From NCBI GenBank assembly GCA_964522045.1, contig CAZFSF010000089.1:1-12344 (forward strand): DNA of 12,344 bases, read 5' to 3'. Numbering within the stretch: position 1 is the first letter of the stretch; each line of letters opens with the position of its first letter. Under the pieces are notes generated by a model that did not search any database, had not been told where the DNA came from, and saw only the letters and a program-made list of their open reading frames with translations. A program made the position numbers and the translations under genes. The stretch comes from Desulfacyla sp964522045. Its GTDB lineage: Bacteria; Desulfobacterota; DSM-4660; Desulfatiglandales; Desulfatiglandaceae. Below, one piece after another: positions 7,685 through 12,344 of this stretch.

Positions 7685-9001
7685 CTATAAATGATTACCT
7701 TCCACACGAATCACAACGGTCTTTTCGGCTACCACGTCCAGCTTATCGATTGATGAAATAGCCTTCTGTGCAGCACTTTCCCGGGCCTCGTGGGTCAACA
7801 TGACAATCGACACAGGCCCTTTCGTCTTTCTACCCTTCTGGATCACGGAAGAGATGCTGATCTCGTGCTCTGACAGGATACCGGCTATCCTTGAAAGAAC
7901 CCCTGGCGTGTCTAATGCCGAAAATCTGAAATAGTAGGGAGTAATCAAGTCTTCAATCGGTTGGATCACTATTTTGTTTGCAGGAGGACGAACATGGGCC
8001 AAGGGGGGCATCAGTTCCTTTGTTCCTGACCTGATCGCCCTTGCCAGACCTATTATGTCTGAGACCACGGCGCTCCCCGTGGGTCTTTTCCCAGCGCCTA
8101 AACCGTAATAGAGATTAGGACCCACAAAATCGCCTTCGATATAAATGGCATTGAAGGCCTCATTGACGTTTGCCAGGATATGATCCTTCGGTATCATGGC
8201 CGCGTGTACACGGGCCTCTAATCGATCTCCCAAATCCTTGGCTATGGCCAATAATTTGATCCTGTACCCGAACTCATCGGCAAATAGGATATCATCCGGG
8301 GTCACGGTAACAATCCCCTCTCTGTATATATCTTTGAATGAGACCGGCCAGCCGGATGCGATCGAGATAATAATGGCTAATTTGTGGGCAGCATCTGTCC
8401 CGTCCACATCGAGAGTTGGAGGATCCTCGGCAAAACCTAAGCTTACAGCCTCCTCCACCACCCTGTTAAAAGGGAGGCCTTCCTGTGTCATTTTTGTCAA
8501 GATGTAGTTGGAAGTCCCGTTTAAAATCCCCATGCAGGCCTGAATGCGGTTACCGGATAGCCCGTTCTTCAACGCCCCGATGATCGGTATACCACCCCCC
8601 ACACTCGCTTCAAAGGCCAGACCGACCCCATGCTGTTCGGCAGCCCTGTATATTTCGGCACCGTATTCTGCCAAGAGGGCCTTATTTGCCGTAACAACAT
8701 GCTTCCCGTTTTCCATTGCCTTAAGAATGAATTCCTTAGCCTTATCCAGCCCTCCCACAAGCTCCACTATTAGATCGATCTCCGGATCATTAATCAGATC
8801 CATGGCATCAACGGTTAAAGTTTCCGTGGCAGGCCTCACGGGAACCCCCCGATCGGACGCAATATCAATATCGGCGATCTTTTTAACAACCACTTCGGCC
8901 CCGACCCGGTCTGCAATGATCTCCCTGTTTGTTGTAAGGACCTCAAAGGTTCCAGCCCCCACGGTCCCGAATCCGATAATCCCAACATTTATTTGTGACA
9001 T
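7685..9001 (-). CDS. hom: Homoserine dehydrogenase with ACT domain
   Basis: Reduces aspartate semialdehyde to homoserine with NAD(P)H, the branch step to threonine and, in many bacteria, methionine. The 438-residue protein is monofunctional, without an aspartokinase part. The dinucleotide-binding loop GFGTVG is at 10-15, TANKALLA at 104-111, NGTSNYIL at 161-168, and the catalytic stretch EDPPTLDVDGTDAAHK at 192-207 with the active-site Lys K207. Residues about 356-434 form an ACT domain (DTPGVLSRIAGILSEHEISI), the usual site of feedback control by threonine. AAGGAAG precedes the ATG by a few bases. It sits 16 bases after the aminotransferase gene and 2 bases before the mutase-like gene, as the middle gene of the operon. 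Length and motifs are normal for the family. Confidence 0.96.
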   Translation of the reverse strand: MSQINVGIIGFGTVGAGTFEVLTTNREIIADRVGAEVVVKKIADIDIASDRGVPVRPATETLTVDAMDLINDPEIDLIVELVGGLDKAKEFILKAMENGKHVVTANKALLAEYGAEIYRAAEQHGVGLAFEASVGGGIPIIGALKNGLSGNRIQACMGILNGTSNYILTKMTQEGLPFNRVVEEAVSLGFAEDPPTLDVDGTDAAHKLAIIISIASGWPVSFKDIYREGIVTVTPDDILFADEFGYRIKLLAIAKDLGDRLEARVHAAMIPKDHILANVNEAFNAIYIEGDFVGPNLYYGLGAGKRPTGSAVVSDIIGLARAIRSGTKELMPPLAHVRPPANKIVIQPIEDLITPYYFRFSALDTPGVLSRIAGILSEHEISISSVIQKGRKTKGPVSIVMLTHEARESAAQKAISSIDKLDVVAEKTVVIRVEGNHL

Positions 9002-9017
9002 TGCTTCCTTTCAAGAT

Positions 9018-10184
9018 CTATAAAACCTGCTTGATTCCCCTTATCGCCTGCCTGGTACGCTGCGGGTTCTCCACTAAGGCAAAGCGGACATAATCATCCC
9101 CGTACTGCCCGAATCCGATACCGGGAGAGACAGCCACCTTGGCCTCATTGATAAGCATCTTGGAGAATTCCACAGAGCCCATATCAATGTATTTGTCCGG
9201 GATTTTTCCCCACACGAACATGGTCCCCTTTGGTTTTTCTATGTGCCAGCCAACACGATCCAGGCCATCTATCAGCACATCCCGGCGCTCTTTGTAGGTA
9301 TCGACGATCTCTTTAACGCAATCATAGGAGCCGTTAAGGGCAATGATGGCTGCTATCTGAATCGGCTGGAATACGCCATAATCGAGATAGCTTTTTATTC
9401 TCCTGAGCGCGCCCACCAACAGAGGGTTTCCCACACAAAATCCGATCCTCCATCCGGGCATGGAGTAGCTCTTTGAGAGGCTGAAGAATTCCACCCCTAT
9501 ATCTTTTGCTCCGGGGATCTCCAAGAAACTGGGAGGCTCATAGCCATCAAAGACAAGATCCGCATAGGCGAAGTCGTGGATGACGATCATCTCGTGTTCC
9601 TTGCAGAAATCGACAAGTTTTTCAAAGAACTTCCTATCTACCACAGCCGTCGTGGGATTGTGGGGATAGGAGATAATAAGCATTTTGGGGTTGGGCCATG
9701 TCTGCTTCACAGCAATCAGCAGATCCTCAAAAAAATCCCTTTCCGGGCCTATCGGTATGCTCCTGAGGTCCCCTCCTGCAATGATAACCGAATAAGGGTG
9801 TATCGGATAGGTGGGGTTAGGGGCAAAGACAACGTCTCCAGGGCTTATTGTGGCAAGCACCAGATGCGAAAGCCCCTCTTTTGCACCGATGGTGACGATC
9901 GCCTCTTCGTCCGGGTCCAGTTCCACATCGTACCGCCTCTTGTACCAGTCACAAATGGCGTGTCGTAACTTGGTAATACCCATGGAGGCCGAATACCTGT
10001 GGTTATGTCCCTTCTCTGCGGCCTCCACCAGCTTTTCAACGATATGCTTCGGAGTGGGTATGTCAGGGTTTCCCATACCCAAATCAATAATATCTTCTCC
10101 CCTGTGTCTCGCATCCATCTTTATCTTATTGACTGTTGCAAAAACATAGGGCGGCAAACGACTCATTCTTCTGAACTCTTGCAT
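9018..10184 (-). CDS. alaC: PLP-dependent aminotransferase, AlaC-like
   Basis: A 388-residue fold-type I aminotransferase, class I/II. The Schiff-base lysine is K238 in SLSKSYSMPGWRIGF (235-249). Other cofactor and substrate residues are N176 in HNPT, D204, Y207, R246 and a C-terminal YVRFALVENPQR arginine. The overall sequence resembles E. coli AlaC (glutamate-pyruvate aminotransferase) and related enzymes annotated as aspartate or LL-diaminopimelate aminotransferases, so the amino donor and acceptor are not certain. It is the first gene of the operon with hom and the mutase-like gene, which suggests a link to aspartate-family amino acid supply. GGAAGGAG lies 10 bases before the ATG, supporting this start. 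The gene has its own promoter in the gap after the nucleoside transporter gene. Confidence 0.9.
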   Translation of the reverse strand: MQEFRRMSRLPPYVFATVNKIKMDARHRGEDIIDLGMGNPDIPTPKHIVEKLVEAAEKGHNHRYSASMGITKLRHAICDWYKRRYDVELDPDEEAIVTIGAKEGLSHLVLATISPGDVVFAPNPTYPIHPYSVIIAGGDLRSIPIGPERDFFEDLLIAVKQTWPNPKMLIISYPHNPTTAVVDRKFFEKLVDFCKEHEMIVIHDFAYADLVFDGYEPPSFLEIPGAKDIGVEFFSLSKSYSMPGWRIGFCVGNPLLVGALRRIKSYLDYGVFQPIQIAAIIALNGSYDCVKEIVDTYKERRDVLIDGLDRVGWHIEKPKGTMFVWGKIPDKYIDMGSVEFSKMLINEAKVAVSPGIGFGQYGDDYVRFALVENPQRTRQAIRGIKQVL

Positions 10185-10238
10185 GTCTTTAAAACTCCTT
10201 CCGCGATATTGATGAATCCATAAACAGTGGAATTCATT

Positions 10239-10266
10239 CCCCGCTACACAGGCGGGGGACCCTGTG
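10239..10266 (-). promoter_or_regulatory. Two competing hairpins in the threonine-operon leader
   Basis: CCCCGC (10239-10244) can pair with GCGGGG (10252-10257). Alternatively CACAGG (10247-10252) can pair with CCTGTG (10261-10266). The two structures overlap and exclude each other. They lie between the promoter at 10285-10313 and the aminotransferase start. This resembles an attenuator layout, but neither hairpin is followed by a run of T and I find no leader peptide rich in Thr or Ile codons, so control is a guess. Confidence 0.4.
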
Positions 10267-10276
10267 AATACTTACG
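10261..10276 (-). repeat. 16-base shared leader motif, threonine-operon copy
   Basis: On the minus strand this reads CGTAAGTATTCACAGG, one base different from the copy in the adk leader at 6225-6240. It begins only a few bases after the predicted transcription start and its CACAGG end is an arm of a hairpin. Confidence 0.65.
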
Positions 10277-10284
10277 AACCTTTT

Positions 10285-10313
10285 ATCATACCGTATCGCC
10301 CGTAAAAAATCAA
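10285..10313 (-). promoter_or_regulatory. Sigma70-type promoter of the aminotransferase-hom-mutase operon
   Basis: On the minus strand TTGATT (10308-10313; 4 of 6 consensus) is followed after exactly 17 bases by TATGAT (10285-10290; 5 of 6). It sits in the gap after the nucleoside transporter stop codon. Transcription should start near 10278, giving a leader of about 95 bases with the 16-base motif and the competing hairpins. Confidence 0.65.
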
Positions 10314-10340
10314 AGCCAAAATTCCATCGTCAACATTCAA

Positions 10341-11609
10341 TTAATAGATCAATCCCACCAATGCCCCTGTCATGCATGTGGCAATGGTTCCGGCCACAAT
10401 AGATTTTAAACCTAAGCCCACAATTTCGCCCCTTCTTTCCCCTGCCATGGCCCCCATACCACCGATCATAATCCCAAGGGAACCAAAATTGGCAAAGCCG
10501 CACATGGCATAGATCATAATCAAACGACTCCTTTCGCTCAGAGCGCCTTCCGGCAATGAAGCCAGATTGAGATAGGCCAGGAATTCGTTCAAGACGGTCT
10601 TGGTCCCCATAAGTGAACCAGCGGTCACAGCCTCTGACCAGGGGATACCTATTAACCAGGTAACCGGAGCCATCAGGTAGCCCACTAATCTCTGGAAGGT
10701 AACCGGTTTGCCGAAAAGTTCCGGCAGAAAGGCCAGTACCATGTTGAGCAGGTAAACCAGCGCAACAAAGACAACGAGCATGGCAATTATATTGATAAGG
10801 AGTTTAATGCCGACTAAGGTCCCTCGAGTGATAGCATCCATGGAACTGCTTGCCTCTCTCGGTATCTCCACATCCTCACGGGATAGGTCCGATGTTTCGG
10901 GAATCATCAGTTTGGATACTGTTATGGCTGCCGGCGCGCTGATAATGGATGCGACCAGGAGATGTCCCATAATCCCGGGGACGACATTATGTAGTATTGA
11001 TGCGTAAACCACCATAACAGTGCCTGCAATGGTCGCCATACCACATGCCATAATGGTAAAGAGTTCACTCCTTGATATCTCCGTGAGATACGGCCTGACA
11101 ATAAGGGGCGATTCCACCATACCTATAAAGACATTGGCTGCAGCACCCACTCCTTCAACCCCGCCGATACCCATCACTCGCCTCAAGACCCATGAGAAAG
11201 CGTTGACCACCCAGGGAATTATCCTCCAATAAAAAAAAAGGGCAGATAGAGCGCCGATAACAAGAAGCAAAGGGAGCCCGCGAAAGGCCAAGATATAACT
11301 TGAACCGGGTATTTTTTCGTCAAAGGGAAGGGCCGCCCCGCCCAAGTAGCCGAAGACGAATCCCGTCCCTGCCCTTGTGGACTCCTCTATTGCACTAACC
11401 CCCTTGTTCAACCAGAGGAAGACCTCCTGGCTTCCGGGAAATTTCAGCAACAGCAGGGCCAGCAACACCTGCAATCCCATACCTGTTAGCAGGGTCCTTA
11501 CATTTACCTTTCTTCGTTTTTCAGAAAAAAGCCATGCCAAAAAAATTAGGACAAGAAACCCTATGAAACTGTGTAATCTAAGCAATTTTTCTTCTTCTGC
11601 CTCCCGCAC
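10341..11609 (-). CDS. CNT-family nucleoside transporter
   Basis: Inner-membrane symporter that takes up nucleosides with Na+ or H+ (concentrative nucleoside transporter, NupC type). The 422-residue length is normal. Family landmarks are GVGAAANVFIGMVESPLIVRPY at about 153-174, the GTKTVLNEFLAYL segment at 335-347 with E342, and CGFANFGSLGIMIGG at 370-384 with N374 and S377. At the position where many CNT proteins have Gln in GQ(S/T)E, this one has Met (GMVE, M164), so the base preference may differ. The GTG start at 11609 adds an acidic stretch; a TTG at 11585 would give a start just ahead of RLHSFIGF, more typical of the family, with GGGAGG upstream. The start is therefore uncertain. No promoter is clear; a small hairpin and a larger inverted-repeat element lie directly upstream. 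It seems to be a single-gene unit. Confidence 0.92.
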   Translation of the reverse strand: MREAEEEKLLRLHSFIGFLVLIFLAWLFSEKRRKVNVRTLLTGMGLQVLLALLLLKFPGSQEVFLWLNKGVSAIEESTRAGTGFVFGYLGGAALPFDEKIPGSSYILAFRGLPLLLVIGALSALFFYWRIIPWVVNAFSWVLRRVMGIGGVEGVGAAANVFIGMVESPLIVRPYLTEISRSELFTIMACGMATIAGTVMVVYASILHNVVPGIMGHLLVASIISAPAAITVSKLMIPETSDLSREDVEIPREASSSMDAITRGTLVGIKLLINIIAMLVVFVALVYLLNMVLAFLPELFGKPVTFQRLVGYLMAPVTWLIGIPWSEAVTAGSLMGTKTVLNEFLAYLNLASLPEGALSERSRLIMIYAMCGFANFGSLGIMIGGMGAMAGERRGEIVGLGLKSIVAGTIATCMTGALVGLIY

Positions 11610-11632
11610 ATAGTTACTAAAATCGTAACTAT
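11610..11632. repeat. Small perfect inverted repeat at the transporter start
   Basis: ATAGTTAC (11610-11617) and GTAACTAT (11625-11632) are perfect 8-base complements around a 7-base loop, touching the GTG start of the nucleoside transporter gene. The right half is also the outer end of the larger inverted-repeat element. It could be an operator, or a by-product of the element's insertion. Confidence 0.5.
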
Positions 11633-11995
11633 TCAGGTGTCTCTTTTTTAGACAGGATAACAGGATAAACAGGAACCTATGTTAAGACACAAACAAGACA
11701 TTATTGTAATAATCCAGTAAATCAAAAGAAATATCCTGGTAAAATGCCTTATAGATAGACCCCGAATAAGGGATTAATATAATCTCTTTGGGTCTCTCTT
11801 AAATGTGAAACGAATATTCAAATTAACTCCCGATCAATCGGGAGAGCAGGTTAAACCTAATTATAATAGAAGGGTTTAAACTAATCACTTACCCCTATAG
11901 CAAGGAACGGGCTATCAGGATAGTTGTACGATCTACAGGAATTAAGAAATCAAGTCGATCCTGTTATCCTGTCTAATATATACCTGGGTAGTTAC
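11625..11995. mobile_element. MITE-like segment bounded by imperfect inverted repeats
   Basis: The left end (11625-11666) and the reverse complement of the right end (11958-11995) both begin GTAACTA, share CAGGT, and share 18 perfect bases TAGACAGGATAACAGGAT (11649-11666 and 11958-11975), with a 4-base gap between the blocks. The 371-base segment contains no gene. ACTAAA occurs next to both ends (11616-11621 and 11996-12001), which could be the trace of a target duplication, but the fit at the left edge is not exact. A non-autonomous element is an inference; no transposase or second copy is in the window. Confidence 0.5.
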
Positions 11996-12156
11996 ACTAA
12001 AGATATCATTTCAGAGAAAGAAACACACGAAAAAACATCTACGAAATAACGAGGAATGAACCTCTTTTCAGTGAAGTGCTTTCCAAACCGGAAGCAGGAA
12101 GCCAATCTATTTAAGACAGGAGATTGCATGTTAACCTTTTTGAATATTGAAAAAAT

Positions 12157-12187
12157 TTGACACAGAGTTTAAAATCTGCGGTATATA
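12157..12187 (+). promoter_or_regulatory. Weak promoter-like sequence ahead of the last gene
   Basis: TTGACA (12157-12162) matches the -35 consensus and is followed after 19 bases by TATATA (12182-12187). The spacer is longer than ideal. It could drive the four-helix-bundle gene that starts at 12297. Confidence 0.3.
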
Positions 12188-12219
12188 AATAGTGCCCGAA
12201 TGAAAACTGTCTTTTTAGC

Positions 12220-12245
12220 CAATCTCTTCGTCAGATAAAAATTTG
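12220..12245 (+). repeat. Fragment related to the interspersed repeat
   Basis: AATCTC..CGTCAGA...AAATTT matches the first 24 bases of copy 1 (from position 16) at 19 of 24 positions, then similarity stops. It may be the end of a third copy or a conserved border motif. Confidence 0.35.
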
Positions 12246-12259
12246 TAGCCGTTCACGGC

Positions 12260-12294
12260 TTGAAACTTGAAATTGGAAAATAGAAATTAGGGAA
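12260..12294 (+). repeat. Degenerate 7-base tandem tract
   Basis: Five successive 7-base units, TTGAAAC, TTGAAAT, TGGAAAA, TAGAAAT and TAGGGAA, lie directly before the last start codon. The last unit supplies the purine-rich ribosome binding site. The tract follows GCCGTTCACGG (12248-12258), which also starts the adk leader repeat at 6178-6188. Confidence 0.55.
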
Positions 12295-12296
12295 AG

Positions 12297-12344
12297 ATGA
12301 AACGAGTTTACGAATTGGATGTCTACAAACTGGCAGAAGAGTTA
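12297..12344 (+). CDS. Four-helix-bundle protein (S23/IVP type), N-terminal fragment
   Basis: The first 16 codons of a gene cut by the window end. The sequence MKRVYELDVYKLAEEL fits the start of the four-helix-bundle family (TIGR02436), known from the protein encoded in 23S rRNA intervening sequences and found as many scattered chromosomal copies in bacteria. Its function is not established. The ATG follows a purine-rich site (AGGGAAAG). The call rests on 16 residues only, though the pattern and its setting among short repeats agree. Confidence 0.6.
   Translation, partial: MKRVYELDVYKLAEEL

Larger units (their letters stand above)
11610..12296. other. 687-base gene-free region
   Basis: I see no coding region here: the frames are broken by frequent stops and nothing resembles a known protein. 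It is AT-rich and holds an inverted-repeat-bounded element (11625-11995), a 7-base stem hairpin inside it (CTCCCGA/TCGGGAG, 11827-11844), a promoter-like sequence near 12157, a repeat fragment at 12220 and a 7-base-period tract at 12260. The collection of repeats suggests a site of repeated small insertions. Confidence 0.7.

Noticed and set aside
8544..9023. A 159-codon open frame on the plus strand over the start of hom
   Set aside because: It is the antisense of the firmly identified homoserine dehydrogenase; its Ser/Pro/Ala-rich sequence is typical of a shadow frame.
11827..11844. Hairpin CTCCCGA/TCGGGAG as a terminator
   Set aside because: No run of T follows on either strand and no gene ends nearby; it is more likely an internal structure of the inverted-repeat element.
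12297..12344. An rRNA operon suggested by the S23/IVP-type gene
   Set aside because: Most members of this family are scattered chromosomal genes, and no 23S rRNA sequence is visible in the flanking bases.

Overview
The window looks like a piece of chromosome from a deltaproteobacterium in the broad sense (Desulfobacterota: sulfate reducers, syntrophs and relatives). This is inferred from protein flavour: an adenylate kinase with an extended Cys/His lid, an archaeal-type phosphoglycerate-mutase-like protein beside a monofunctional homoserine dehydrogenase, an AlaC-type aminotransferase, a CNT nucleoside carrier, and many short interspersed repeats between genes. No rRNA, tRNA, CRISPR array, phage gene or transposase gene is visible. 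Closer placement is not possible from the sequence alone.

Left part (1-5452). A repeat copy (17-116) and a small orphan membrane protein on the minus strand (238-678) precede a tight plus-strand operon of three envelope genes. These are a family-25-like glycosyltransferase with a C-terminal membrane anchor (823-1542), a 1021-residue MMPL/RND-type exporter carrying a SAM-dependent methyltransferase at its cytoplasmic C-terminus (1551-4616), and a membrane-anchored NodB-type polysaccharide deacetylase (4619-5425). The spacings are 8 and 2 bases, and a strong hairpin that includes the last stop codon ends the unit. I infer that the three modify and export a glycosylated lipid or similar envelope molecule; the substrate is unknown. 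This is the most unusual part of the window.

Middle part (5467-10313, minus strand). An aminotransferase, homoserine dehydrogenase and phosphoglycerate-mutase-like protein form a three-gene operon with gaps of 16 and 2 bases, behind a good sigma70-type promoter (10285-10313). With homoserine dehydrogenase in the operon, the mutase-like protein is more likely the homoserine kinase of threonine synthesis than a glycolytic mutase. Adenylate kinase lies downstream after a 311-base gap with its own promoter-like sequence. The leaders of adk and of the threonine operon share a 16-base motif, CGTAAGTRTTCACAGG (minus strand), which takes part in a hairpin in both.

Right part (10341-12344). A CNT-family nucleoside transporter on the minus strand is followed by a 687-base gene-free stretch. 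That stretch holds a 371-base segment bounded by about 40-base imperfect inverted repeats (MITE-like), a fragment of the left-hand repeat, a 7-base-period tract, and the first 16 codons of a four-helix-bundle (S23/IVP-type) protein cut by the window end.
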